Assembly: GCF_020687505.1 (NCBI RefSeq)
Contig: NZ_JAJEQT010000002.1
Reading direction: 5' to 3' (one strand)
Origin: Coprococcus_C hominis
GTDB lineage: Bacteria; Bacillota; Clostridia; Lachnospirales; Lachnospiraceae
DNA length: 64,000 nt
Made by a program: the position numbers and the translations under genes. Under the pieces are notes generated by a model, which saw nothing but the letters and a program-made list of their open reading frames with translations, had not been told where the DNA came from and searched no databases. Shown here piece after piece: positions 24,937-32,815 of this stretch; the first letter of the stretch is position 1; every line of letters begins with the position of its first letter.

Positions 24937-25449
24937 ATGGTGAAATATGCACCAAGAAAGGTATATATCAGAGAAAGTGGCGGCTATGTGGAATTATCCT
25001 ACACGGAGTTCTGCCGTTGCAGGGAATCCGACCAGACCTATATGGACAAGCTGTTTATCCCCATTCAAGGCTGTCTGCTTGAAGTCGTGAGGGAGCAATA
25101 CACAGACTTCTACCGTGACAAGGAACGGTGGCGTTATCTGCAAAAATTAGATACAAAGAATAGACTGCTATCTCTCGACGGATTTACGGACAGCGAGGGG
25201 AATCCTCTGGACTTTATCACTGATGAAGCGGTGGACATTGCAGAAACCGTTGTCAATGCGGTCATGGTGGACAGGCTGAAAGCCGCCCTGCCTTTGCTGT
25301 CGGATAGTGAACAGGAGCTGATACAGGCAATCTTTTTTGACGGACTTTCCGAGCGTGAAGTCGGGGCGAGGTTGGGCATAACCCAGAGCGTTGTAAACAA
25401 ACGCAAAGCCAGAATCCTAATAAAACTAAGAAAGATAATAGAAAATTAA
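24937..25449 (+). CDS. Sigma-factor-like regulator of the element
   Basis: 170 residues starting at MVKYAPRKVY, chosen for GGGAGG at correct distance. The C terminus (about 115-165) is a sigma-70 region 4 helix-turn-helix: LPLLSDSEQELIQAIFFDGLSEREVGARLGITQSVVNKRKARIL, written here as its two halves LLSDSEQELIQ and REVGARLGITQSVVNKRK. No region 2 core-binding domain is evident, so it may act as a transcriptional regulator of transfer genes. It is followed by a GCCCCCT/AGGGGGC hairpin at about 25465-25505. Confidence 0.75.
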   Translation: MVKYAPRKVYIRESGGYVELSYTEFCRCRESDQTYMDKLFIPIQGCLLEVVREQYTDFYRDKERWRYLQKLDTKNRLLSLDGFTDSEGNPLDFITDEAVDIAETVVNAVMVDRLKAALPLLSDSEQELIQAIFFDGLSEREVGARLGITQSVVNKRKARILIKLRKIIEN

Positions 25450-25543
25450 AATTTAAGGCGTTCAGCCCCCTTGTTTTTTCCTTTGGGAAGATGAGGGGGC
25501 TTTTCTCTGCCCTCTCAATCAATTCTGATTGGAGGAAGTAAGA

Positions 25544-25969
25544 ATGGCATACAACCACGGACGGGAGGACAGGAAATGGCGTATCTGGAAAGAAGCGGAG
25601 GAAAAGCTGCTGCGTGAGTGCGGCGTTGATGAAGCGACCATTGAGCAGATACGCATGGCGGACAGGGCAGACTTCAATTCCAACAGGCGGTTTTACCGAT
25701 GGACGAATGACGTTGCGGAATATCTTGAGGACATGGCAGGCAGGGAGCGGCAGGCGGAAGTGGGTACGGTTGCGGAGTTACTGGAAGAGATTGAGAGCGA
25801 AAATCTCTATCAAGTATTAGTCACGGTGGACGGGCGTACCTTGAAAATCGTCCTGCTGAAAATGCAGGGGTATTCCACAAAGGAGATTGCCCCGCTTGTG
25901 CATTTGACGACTGGTGCCATCTATGCGAGGTTAGACCATCTGCGGAAGAAGCTGCGGAAAATTTTATAG
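25544..25969 (+). CDS. Sigma-70 region 4-like regulator
   Basis: 141 residues; start MAYNHGRED is preceded by GGAGGAAG. An acidic/basic helical N-terminal half is followed by a sigma region 4-like helix-turn-helix, MQGYSTKEIAPLVHLTTGAI, and a basic C terminus (RLDHLRKKLRKIL). It belongs to the same set of small HTH proteins that accompany Tn1549-like and related elements. Target promoters are unknown. Confidence 0.7.
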   Translation: MAYNHGREDRKWRIWKEAEEKLLRECGVDEATIEQIRMADRADFNSNRRFYRWTNDVAEYLEDMAGRERQAEVGTVAELLEEIESENLYQVLVTVDGRTLKIVLLKMQGYSTKEIAPLVHLTTGAIYARLDHLRKKLRKIL

Positions 25970-26052
25970 CTTCTAAAACAGCCTGCCATCCTGCGGGCTA
26001 CTGGGTGAGGGATGGAAATCCCCTCACTCATTTTTTGCAGGAGGACAACAGG

Positions 26053-26805
26053 ATGGCATACAGGGTTAAGGCATACACGCTTCGGGAGGAATCCACGGAA
26101 AGCGGCACAAGGTATTTTATCAGCTTTAAGGACGGGCAGGGCAAATCCCACGAGTTGGAAGTGTCGGAACAGTTCTTTATGGAGTTTCGGCAGATGGAGC
26201 GCAGGAACAGGAATCTTTTCTAATGGGACGAGCGGCACAGGGAGTTTAACGAGGTATGGGACGAAACCCTTTACAGACGGGCGTTGCGTGTGCCTAAGAG
26301 CCTTGATGAACGCATGGTTGAGGAAGAACGGAATGAAACGCTCTATAAGGCGGTTGGGAGCCTTCCAGAGATACAAAGGCGGCGTTTCCTGCTCTACTAC
26401 GAGTATGAGTTCAATTTTTACCAAATCGCCGCTATGGAGCATTGCACCGCTTCGGCAATACAGAAATCTGTTGCGATTGCAAAGGAGAAAGTAAAGGCGG
26501 AAATTGAAGAAATATCTCCAACCGTGACCGACACCGCCCGAAAAAGAAATCTGTTTTTTATTTGTGTGGGATTGGCGGCATTACATACTCTCACTTTTTT
26601 CCGTGGGAGTAAATCTATTTTTAAGGAGGTCAACGCCTATGTGCAACGAAAACAAAGACACCGCCCGAAAGGAGGAAAGCCATGCAGAAGTTACAGACAG
26701 TCAACGCCGAAACGCTCCTTTATGAACCGCTTGAGAAACCATCCTTTGTGGTGGACAGCCTTATCCCGACAGGCTTATCGCTGTTCTGCGGCTCACAGAA
26801 GATAG
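26053..26805 (+). pseudogene. Third sigma-like gene, interrupted by an in-frame stop
   Basis: The first 56 codons (MAYRVKAYTLREESTESGTR onward to RRNRNLF) end at TAA 26221-26223. The same frame goes on without a break in sense: WDERHREFNEVWDETLYRRA, then YKAVGSLPEIQRRRFLLYYE and IAAMEHCTASAIQKSVAIAK, a sigma region 4 motif. A single CAA or similar codon changed to TAA would explain it. The frame then runs past the expected C terminus (about 26515) to 26805, overlapping the next two ORFs, so the 3' end may also be altered. Confidence 0.75.
26639..26725 (+). CDS. Small ORF (28 aa) coupled to the RepA-like gene
   Basis: ATG at 26639 is preceded by AAGGAGGTCAACGCCT, a near-perfect RBS. The peptide (MCNENKDTARKEESHAEVTD and eight more) is hydrophilic and overlaps the start of the next gene by 44 bases. 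Its middle contains the AAAGGAGG RBS of that gene. Probably a translated leader coupling expression of the ATPase. Confidence 0.45.
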   Translation: MCNENKDTARKEESHAEVTDSQRRNAPL

Positions 26806-27707
26806 GCAAAAGCTGGCTCATGCTGAAGCTATGCTTATGCGTGTCGCAGGGAATCCCTTTATGGGATATGCCGACAATGGAGGGCGATGTGCTTTACCTC
26901 TGCCTTGAGGACACGTTCTGCCGCATACAGGACAGGTTATTTCGTTTGACGGACGAAGCAAGCGGGCGGCTCCACTTTGCCGTGGCAAGCTGCAAGCTGT
27001 CAGACGGTCTTATCGTGCAGCTTGAAGATTATCTGAAAGATTACCCAGACAGCAGGCTCATTGTCATTGATACCTTGCAGAAAGTCCGTACAGCTTCAAA
27101 AGACAATGCCTATGCAAGCGACTATGGGGACATCTCCCTCATCAAAGACTTTGCCGACAGGCACTCTCTGGCGGTCATTGTCGTACACCACATCCGAAAG
27201 CAGAATGACAGCGACGTGTTCAACAAGGTGTCTGGGACGACAGGATTAACGGGGAGTGCGGACGCTACCTTTGTTCTGGAAAAGGAGAAACGTGCGTCTG
27301 ACACCGCCAAGCTGTATGTGACGGGCAGGGACACGCCTTATCAGGAATACACGCTGCGTTTCCGTGATTGCCGTTGGGAGCTTGTGGAGCGGAAAACGCA
27401 GGAGCAGCTTGCGAAAGAAACGATACCAGATGTCCTTTTTCGGTTGGTGGATTTTATGAGGGATAAGGAAGAATGGATAGGCACGGCAACGGAACTGTTA
27501 GCCGCTATGGGGGAAACGGAAACCATACCCACGGTGATTACGAAATGGCTGAATGAATACCGCACCACATTTTTAAGCGAGAACCGTATCTGCTACCAGT
27601 ACAGCCGCAGGAAAGACGGCAGGCGGATTGCCCTTGCAAGGAGGGCGGGTGACAGCGGTGATGGTGGTGACAGCGATATTAGGATACCCCCCTGTTACTG
27701 TCATTGA
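26682..27707 (+). CDS. RepA-like AAA_25 ATPase (replicative helicase type)
   Basis: 341 residues of the RecA-fold hexameric helicase type (RepA of RSF1010/AAA_25). Walker A FCGSQKIGKSW (about 35-45), acidic LYLCLED, Walker B SRLIVIDTLQK (about 124-134), VIVVHHIRK and GLTGSADATFVLEK follow in the expected order. A winged-helix-like region lies around 260-310. The C-terminal residues RAGDSGDGGDSDIRIPP are encoded by the first of four 43-bp repeats. With these repeats it could support replication of the excised circle. Confidence 0.8.
   Translation: MQKLQTVNAETLLYEPLEKPSFVVDSLIPTGLSLFCGSQKIGKSWLMLKLCLCVSQGIPLWDMPTMEGDVLYLCLEDTFCRIQDRLFRLTDEASGRLHFAVASCKLSDGLIVQLEDYLKDYPDSRLIVIDTLQKVRTASKDNAYASDYGDISLIKDFADRHSLAVIVVHHIRKQNDSDVFNKVSGTTGLTGSADATFVLEKEKRASDTAKLYVTGRDTPYQEYTLRFRDCRWELVERKTQEQLAKETIPDVLFRLVDFMRDKEEWIGTATELLAAMGETETIPTVITKWLNEYRTTFLSENRICYQYSRRKDGRRIALARRAGDSGDGGDSDIRIPPCYCH
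27647..27689 (+). repeat. 43-bp repeat 1 (direct)
   Basis: Starts GGGTGACAGCGGTGATGG, ends TTAGGATACCC. It overlaps the 3' end of the RepA-like gene. Same orientation as repeat 2 and opposite to repeats 3 and 4. Confidence 0.85.
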
Positions 27708-27744
27708 CGCTTAAAGCCATGTAAAGCTGGCGGCTCTGCCCTGC

Positions 27745-27787
27745 GGGTGACAGCAGTGACGGTGGTGACAGTGATTTTAGGATACCC
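27745..27787 (+). repeat. 43-bp repeat 2 (direct)
   Basis: Starts GGGTGACAGCAGTGACGG, ends TTAGGATACCC; differs from repeat 1 at a few positions. Its start is 98 bp after repeat 1. Confidence 0.85.
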
Positions 27788-27922
27788 TGCCGCTGTCATC
27801 CCTACGGGAGAACACCCCGTAAACGCAAAATGCAGGCGTGAGATTTACTCGCCCTTTTCGGTCGTGTAAAACCACCCCTGCGGTCAGAAAAATCATTCCG
27901 ATTTTTCCGACTGCGTTTACAG

Positions 27923-27960
27923 GGTGTAACACACTACACTTTGCCCTGCAAAGTCGTGTG
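27923..27960 (-). other. oriT of MobV (pMV158) type
   Basis: Read on the minus strand: a hairpin ACTTTGC-AGG-GCAAAGT followed by GTAGTGTG/TTACACC. This matches from memory the MobV origin of pMV158 (ACTTTAT...ATAAAGT then ATAGTGTG/TTA). The predicted nick lies between 27930 and 27929 on the minus strand. A MobV relaxase gene follows at 28232. With this polarity the relaxase gene would enter the recipient last. Confidence 0.8.
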
Positions 27961-28069
27961 CCAGACGTTCCCTCTGGACTCCCTTAAGGCAGGGCTGTGC
28001 CCTGCTATCCTACGCCTTACGGCTTCGGATAAAAGAATGGCGGCATGACGGTGACGGCTCTTGCGAGGG

Positions 28070-28112
28070 GGGTATCCCAAAAACACCGTCATCATCGACA
28101 TGACCGTCATGC
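28070..28112 (-). repeat. 43-bp repeat 3 (inverted, degenerate)
   Basis: Begins GGGTATCCCAAAAACACCGTC on the plus strand, complementary in layout to repeats 1 and 2, with many substitutions in its distal half. Confidence 0.6.
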
Positions 28113-28147
28113 AGGGGGTGAGGGTGACAGTTGCGGCAGTCGGCAGG

Positions 28148-28190
28148 GGGTATCCCAAAACTGCTGTCACCACCGTCACCGCTGTCACCC
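28148..28190 (-). repeat. 43-bp repeat 4 (inverted)
   Basis: Plus strand GGGTATCCCAAAACTGCTG to CACCGCTGTCACCC; its complement matches repeats 1 and 2 closely. It lies just upstream of the relaxase RBS. Confidence 0.85.
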
Positions 28191-28231
28191 CAAAGGACGG
28201 TCACCCGCCGAAAGAAAGGAGGAATCCGCCT

Positions 28232-29197
28232 ATGCCTTATGCAATCCTGCGTTTCCAGAAACGAAAAGCGGGCGGCGTTGCGGCTTGTGAACGCCACAAC
28301 GAGCGGAAGAAAGAAGCCTACAAAAGCAACCCAGATATAGATATGGAACGCTCTAAAAACAATTACCATCTCATAGCACCACCAAAGTACACCTACAAGA
28401 AAGAGATTAACCGCATGGTAGCCGAAGCGGGGTGCAGGACAAGGAAAGACAGCGTGATGATGGTGGAAACGCTCATCACAGCTTCACCAGAATTTATGAA
28501 CCAGTTACCGCCCGAAGAACAAAAAGCGTATTTCCAGACGGCTCTTGACTTCATTTCGGAGCGTGTTGGAAAGCAGAATATCCTCTCCGCTGTCGTCCAT
28601 ATGGACGAGAGAACGCCCCATATGCACCTCTGCTTTGTGCCGATTACGCCAGACAATAAGCTGTCAGCGAAAGCTATCTTAGGCAACCAGAAATCATTAT
28701 CCGAGTGGCAGACCGCCTACCATGAGCGGATGTCCTCACGGTGGAATCAGCTTGAACGGGGGCAGTCCTCAATGGAAACCAAGCGGAAACACGTCCCCAC
28801 ATGGCTCTATAAATTAGGCGGCAGGCTTGATAAACAGTATGAAGAAATCGTGTCTGCCCTATCCGACATCAACGCCTTTAACGCAGGGAAGAAAAGGGAT
28901 AAAGCGTTAGATTTACTCTCTGCATGGCTGCCAGACGTGGAGAAATTCTCTAAGGAAATCGGGAAACAGCAGGCGTATATCGACAGTTTGAAAGAGAGAA
29001 TTGGGCAGGAATCAGACTATGCGGGGCGTATGCGTGATGAAAAGTACGAGCAGGAACTAAAGGTGCAGAAAGCGAATCAGAAGATATTTGAATTGCAGAG
29101 AACCAACGAGCAGATGGGGCGGCTGCTGTCAAAAATACCGCCCGAAGTGTTGGAAGAATTGCAGAAAAATCATAGAAGCAGAGCGAAAGAAAGGTAG
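28232..29197 (+). CDS. MobV-family relaxase (Pre/Mob)
   Basis: 321 residues. The start MPYAILRFQKRKAG has AAAGGAGG upstream; the longer frame from 28061 runs through the repeats and is not needed. MobV motifs: RSKNNYHLIAPP (NxH-type motif 1) and VVHMDERTPHMHLCFVPI, the HxDExxPHxH metal-binding motif 3, near residues 121-138. The C terminus is a coiled coil (about 230-315). It would nick oriT at 27930 and pilot the strand through a helper conjugation system. The short length resembles relaxases of small mobilizable elements. Confidence 0.9.
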   Translation: MPYAILRFQKRKAGGVAACERHNERKKEAYKSNPDIDMERSKNNYHLIAPPKYTYKKEINRMVAEAGCRTRKDSVMMVETLITASPEFMNQLPPEEQKAYFQTALDFISERVGKQNILSAVVHMDERTPHMHLCFVPITPDNKLSAKAILGNQKSLSEWQTAYHERMSSRWNQLERGQSSMETKRKHVPTWLYKLGGRLDKQYEEIVSALSDINAFNAGKKRDKALDLLSAWLPDVEKFSKEIGKQQAYIDSLKERIGQESDYAGRMRDEKYEQELKVQKANQKIFELQRTNEQMGRLLSKIPPEVLEELQKNHRSRAKER

Positions 29198-29205
29198 ATA
29201 TGTGA

Positions 29206-30060
29206 ATGAAGAAACAGGATTTTAAGGTGTTAAAGACCAAAGACTTGTACCCGTTCCCCGACAATCCGTTTCATGTGGCAGAAGATGAAACACTGTCAGA
29301 GTTAGCGGAAAGCATCAAGGAATTTGGCATTGTCACGCCGATAATCACACGCCCGAAAGAGGACGGGGACGGTTATGAAGTGATTGCAGGACAGCGGCGT
29401 GTCCGTGCTTCTGAACTTGCAGGGATAAATACCGTGCCTGCGTTTGTCCTGCCCTTAGACCGTGACCGAGCCATCATCACCCTTGTAGACAGCAATTTGC
29501 AGCGTGAGAATATCCTGCCATCGGAGCGGGCGTTTGCTTACAAGATGAAATCCGAAGCCATGAAGCGGCAGGGTTTCCGCACAGACTTAACCTCGTCACA
29601 AGTTGTGACGAAGTTGCGGACGGACGACAAGGTGGCACAGGGCTTCGGCGTGGGCAGGATGACCGTGCAGCGTTTTATCCGCCTGACGGAACTGATACCG
29701 CCGATTTTGCAGATGGTGGACGAGGGGAAAATCGCCCTCACGCCTGCGGTGGAACTGTCCTTCTTGAAGAAAGACGAGCAGGAAAACCTCTTTGCCACGA
29801 TGGAGAGCGAAGAAGCAACGCCCTCACTCTCACAGGCACAGCGGATGAAACAGTTAAGACAGAGCGGGCGGCTTGACATGGATACGATATTTGCGATTAT
29901 GACGGAGGAAAAGGGCAACCAGAAAGAAACCTTGAAAATCAACACAAGCAAGCTGAAAAAATACTTTCCGAAGAACACAACGCCGAAGCAGATGGAGGAA
30001 ACCATCATCAAACTTTTGGAGCGTGAGTTGCAGAGGAAACGCAACCGTGACAGCCGCTAA
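29206..30060 (+). CDS. ParB/Spo0J-family protein
   Basis: 284 residues. ParB nuclease/CTPase-like domain with LYPFPDNPF, LSELAESIKEFGIVTPI and YEVIAGQRRVRASELAG (box II, the G-x-R-R-x-R-A phosphate motif). A helix-turn-helix follows (about 125-170: VAQGFGVGRMTVQRFIRLTEL). It starts eight bases after the relaxase stop. No parA is nearby, so it may serve as a transcriptional or oriT-associated regulator rather than a partition protein. Confidence 0.85.
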   Translation: MKKQDFKVLKTKDLYPFPDNPFHVAEDETLSELAESIKEFGIVTPIITRPKEDGDGYEVIAGQRRVRASELAGINTVPAFVLPLDRDRAIITLVDSNLQRENILPSERAFAYKMKSEAMKRQGFRTDLTSSQVVTKLRTDDKVAQGFGVGRMTVQRFIRLTELIPPILQMVDEGKIALTPAVELSFLKKDEQENLFATMESEEATPSLSQAQRMKQLRQSGRLDMDTIFAIMTEEKGNQKETLKINTSKLKKYFPKNTTPKQMEETIIKLLERELQRKRNRDSR

Positions 30061-30105
30061 TCTTCTTTTTTCGGGAAGTAAATACAGAGAGTTGAGGTAT
30101 GGAGA

Positions 30106-30336
30106 ATGAGAGAAATCCAGTATGAAATCGTAAAGGAAATCGCAGTATTGTCTACGGGCGACAGTGGCTACACAAAGGAAATCAATCTCATTTCATGGAA
30201 TGGGAAAGAGCCGAAGTATGACATCCGCAGCTTTTCCCCGAACCGTGAAAAGTGCGGCAAGGGAATCACGCTGAACGCTGATGAAGCGGCGGCACTCCTT
30301 AAAGCATTACAGAAAGAATTAAACAGCGAGGATTAA
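30106..30336 (+). CDS. YdbC/PC4-like ssDNA-binding protein
   Basis: 76 residues of the YdbC family, bacterial relatives of the PC4 coactivator: NLISWNGKEPKYDIRSFSPN and KGITLNADEAAALLKALQKE. PC4-fold proteins bind single-stranded DNA as dimers, plausible in a mobilization module. A GAGGTATGGAGA RBS precedes. The next start overlaps its stop. Confidence 0.8.
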   Translation: MREIQYEIVKEIAVLSTGDSGYTKEINLISWNGKEPKYDIRSFSPNREKCGKGITLNADEAAALLKALQKELNSED

Positions 30337-30407
30337 TGGTATCTGATTGGCAGGGCGGGGACATTTCCAAACTCTTCCCTGCCCTGTCTGGAAAGGAAGA
30401 TTTAAGT

Positions 30408-30599
30408 ATGGGCGAGGATAAGAAAGCAGATAAAAAGAGAAAGCGTATCGTGCCAAAAGCACCAGTGCAGATGATAATCAGCCGTGAATATGTCGGCACA
30501 CAGACCGTTACAGAAGCGTTTGTCCCGATTATCTCCGAGGATATTCGGAAGAAGATTGCCGAGGGCGACACCTTCGACAATGAGGGGCTGTCCGCTTAG
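30408..30599 (+). CDS. Conserved small protein of the element
   Basis: 63 residues from MGEDKKADKKRKRIV, preceded by GAAAGGAAG; the longer frame from 30336 overlaps the YdbC stop. Basic N terminus, then VQMIISREYVGTQTVTEAF and VPIISEDIRKKI. I know similar small ORFs next to recombinase genes of clostridial elements but no function for them. Confidence 0.6.
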   Translation: MGEDKKADKKRKRIVPKAPVQMIISREYVGTQTVTEAFVPIISEDIRKKIAEGDTFDNEGLSA

Positions 30600-30653
30600 A
30601 ATGTACGCAATGGGACATGAAAACAGATAGGACAGATACGGAGGTTTTACAGT

Positions 30654-32510
30654 ATGGCAGGAATCAAAGAAGAAAAGAAAATCTATTTAGTCGGCATTTA
30701 TTGCCGCTTATCTAAAGACGATGGTACGGATAACGAGAGTGCGAGCATTGCGACACAGAAATCCATCCTCACGGATTATGTGAAAAAGCAGGGATGGCAC
30801 ATAGCAAAAACGTATGTGGACGATGGTTATTCTGGTACAAATTTCCAAAGACCAAGTTTCCAGAATATGATAAAAGACATTGAAAGCGGTCTGATAAACT
30901 GCGTGATTACGAAAGATTTATCCCGTCTGGGGAGAAACTATCTTGATTGTGGGTTATATCTGGAAGTTTTCTTCCCAGAGCATAACGTGAGGTATATAGC
31001 GGTCAATGACGGCGTAGATACCTTGAATAAATCTGCTATGGACATCACGCCTTTCCGCAACATTTTAAACGAAATGTATGCCGCTGACATATCTGTTAAG
31101 ATAAAATCGGCATATCGGGCGAGGTTTCAACAGGGGAAATTCATGGGAACTACCGCCCCTTATGGCTATATCAAAGACCCTGCCGACCACAACCATCTGC
31201 TGATAGATGATAAAGTGGCACATGTTGTAAAAGAGATATTCGACCTTGCATTAAAAGGGAATGGAGTTGCCAAAATTTGCAGACATCTTAATAAACAGCA
31301 TATCCTACGCCCTGCCGCTTATGCGGCGGAGCGTGGCGAAACAGGCTTTGAACGTCATTTTGAGGGGAACGAGGACAAACGCTATATTTGGAGTGGGAAC
31401 AGCGTGAGGAGCATTTTAAGAAGCCCGATATATGCGGGAAATCTTGTAGGCTACAAACGGATTGCCGCCAATATGAAAAGCAAGAAACGCCCCTCTAAGC
31501 TGCCCGAAGAATGGGAAGTGATACCCAATACCCATGAGGGAATAGTCACGCAGGAGGAATTTGATATTGTCCAACAGCTTATTACAAGTCGTAGGCTTCC
31601 ACAGAACAAGGGAGGATTTGTAAATATTTTTGCAGGCGTTATCAAGTGTGTGGACTGCGGATGTGCTCTGCGGGCAATGAACGTACACAGGAGGAAACGC
31701 CCAGAGATTATCGACTGTGTACAGTATTCATGTAATAATTATGCAAGAAACGGAAGAAGCGAGTGTAGTGCCCACAATATAGAAGCAAGGGATTTATTCA
31801 ATGCCGTTCTTGCCGACATCAACTGTTTTGCGGATATGGCAGTGAATGATGAAAAGGCGGTCAGGGCCATAGAAAAGCGGCTCACGGAAACAGACCAGAG
31901 CAGGGCGAAAGCATTAGAGAAAGAACGTAAGAAGCTGAACAAACGCCTTGCGGAACTGGACAGGCTGTTTTCCTCTCTCTACGAGGATAAGGTCATGGAG
32001 CGTATTACCGAGCGGAATTTTGAGATGATGTCGGGGAAATACCAGAAAGAGCAGCTTGAAATTGAAGCAAGGCTGAAAGAGGTGACGGAAACTCTTAATG
32101 AAAGCTACGAGAAATCACGGGGAATCCGTGACTTCCTCGCCCTTATCCGAAATTATCAAGGCTTAAAAGAACTGGATGCAACAGTTATAAACGCACTCAT
32201 AGACAAGATACTTGTTTCGGAGCGTGAGAAGATGGCAGACGGAACAGTGAAGCAGGAAATCAAGATTTACTATAAATTCATCGGCTTTGTCGATGAATTA
32301 CATATCATACCTACAAAACGGTGGGCAGCAATGCCCGCTAAAAATTGTACGGTGTGCGGCGTTGAATATGTCCCGGGCTCTGGTGCATCAAGGTATTGTC
32401 CTGCTTGTGCCAAGAAGATACGGAGGGAGAAATCAAACGAGAGCAAACGCAGGAGCAGAGAACAGAAAAGGATAGCATGTATGAACTGTCCGCAAAAAAT
32501 GACCGACTGA
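30654..32510 (+). CDS. Large serine recombinase (TndX/TnpX type)
   Basis: 618 residues. Resolvase domain with catalytic Ser20 in YCRLSKDDG, followed by TKDLSRLGRNYLDCGLYLE. A recombinase domain with APYGYIKDPADHN follows, then a zinc ribbon (CVDCGCALRA ... CNNYARNGRSECSAHNI), a coiled coil (about 415-475) and an unusual extra C-terminal Cys cluster (NCTVCGVEYVPGSGASRYCPAC). It excises and integrates the element at GA dinucleotides. Its stop codon TGA (32508-32510) lies beyond the element's right end and is supplied by the host gene. In the circular form the same frame would read MTE and then TGA from the left end. Confidence 0.93.
   Translation: MAGIKEEKKIYLVGIYCRLSKDDGTDNESASIATQKSILTDYVKKQGWHIAKTYVDDGYSGTNFQRPSFQNMIKDIESGLINCVITKDLSRLGRNYLDCGLYLEVFFPEHNVRYIAVNDGVDTLNKSAMDITPFRNILNEMYAADISVKIKSAYRARFQQGKFMGTTAPYGYIKDPADHNHLLIDDKVAHVVKEIFDLALKGNGVAKICRHLNKQHILRPAAYAAERGETGFERHFEGNEDKRYIWSGNSVRSILRSPIYAGNLVGYKRIAANMKSKKRPSKLPEEWEVIPNTHEGIVTQEEFDIVQQLITSRRLPQNKGGFVNIFAGVIKCVDCGCALRAMNVHRRKRPEIIDCVQYSCNNYARNGRSECSAHNIEARDLFNAVLADINCFADMAVNDEKAVRAIEKRLTETDQSRAKALEKERKKLNKRLAELDRLFSSLYEDKVMERITERNFEMMSGKYQKEQLEIEARLKEVTETLNESYEKSRGIRDFLALIRNYQGLKELDATVINALIDKILVSEREKMADGTVKQEIKIYYKFIGFVDELHIIPTKRWAAMPAKNCTVCGVEYVPGSGASRYCPACAKKIRREKSNESKRRSREQKRIACMNCPQKMTD
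32487..32506 (+). other. attR: right end of the transposon
   Basis: TGTCCGCAAAA (32487-32497) is the inverted copy of the left-end motif; GA at 32505-32506 is the crossover dinucleotide. The last codons of the recombinase lie across it. Confidence 0.75.
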
Positions 32511-32815
32511 AGAACCGCGGATACCGGGGCGAAATCGAGATATCCGTAAAACGCGCAGGCGCAGATATGGAGATCTGCATCAAAGACAGTGGCAGCGGAT
32601 TTGAAGAGGGTATGAAAGCGCAGATTGACAAGATGTTACTGCACTACAACAAGCAGGAGGCGAAGCTGGATGGAAACAGTATCGGGATCCTGAATGTGCA
32701 GAAGCGGATCAAATATCTGTGCGGCAGAAAATATGGACTATCCTATGAGGAAAACAGCGCGGGAGGTGTGACAGCGCGGTTGCTATTGCCGATAAATAAG
32801 GAGGAAGCATCATGA
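32507..32815 (+). pseudogene. 3' part of the split sensor histidine kinase (HATPase domain)
   Basis: 102 codons continuing the kinase begun at 20508: LKNRGYRGEIEISVKRAG, then IKDSGSGFEEG (G1 box D-x-G-x-G) and SIGILNVQKRIKYLCG (G2 box). ARLLLPI ends the HATPase_c domain. The stop overlaps the response-regulator start (ATGA). Without the N-terminal part this is a remnant while the element is in place; precise excision would restore the gene. Confidence 0.9.

Larger units (their letters stand above)
21504..32506 (+). mobile_element. 11.0-kb mobilizable transposon with tet gene and large serine recombinase
   Basis: The boundaries are read from the split kinase gene. Left junction ...CATGGA/ATGATG, right junction ...GACCGA/CTGAAG; using the shared GA as crossover rejoins the host codons GGA and CTG exactly in frame. 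GA crossover is known for TnpX/TndX recombinases (Tn4451, Tn5397). Inside, in order: tnpV, tet(O)-family gene with leader, KTR-type small protein, two sigma-like genes and a third broken one, RepA-like ATPase, repeats and oriT, MobV relaxase, ParB, YdbC, a small gene and the recombinase. There is no type IV secretion system, so it is mobilizable rather than self-transmissible. Confidence 0.92.

Noticed and set aside
24590..24943. 117-codon ORF upstream of the sigma-like gene
   Set aside because: No RBS, crosses terminator-like hairpins, and ends inside the following gene; no family resemblance.
27934..28369. Minus-strand ORFs across the oriT/repeat region
   Set aside because: They arise from the repeats and overlap the relaxase start; no plausible start or domain.
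21502..32506. AATGA as the duplicated target of the element
   Set aside because: AATGA occurs at both junctions, but joining there shifts the kinase frame and makes a stop; only GA joining restores it.
32396..32815. 139-residue free-standing ORF at the end of the recombinase gene
   Set aside because: Its first part is the recombinase in another frame; the meaningful part is the 3' end of the split kinase.
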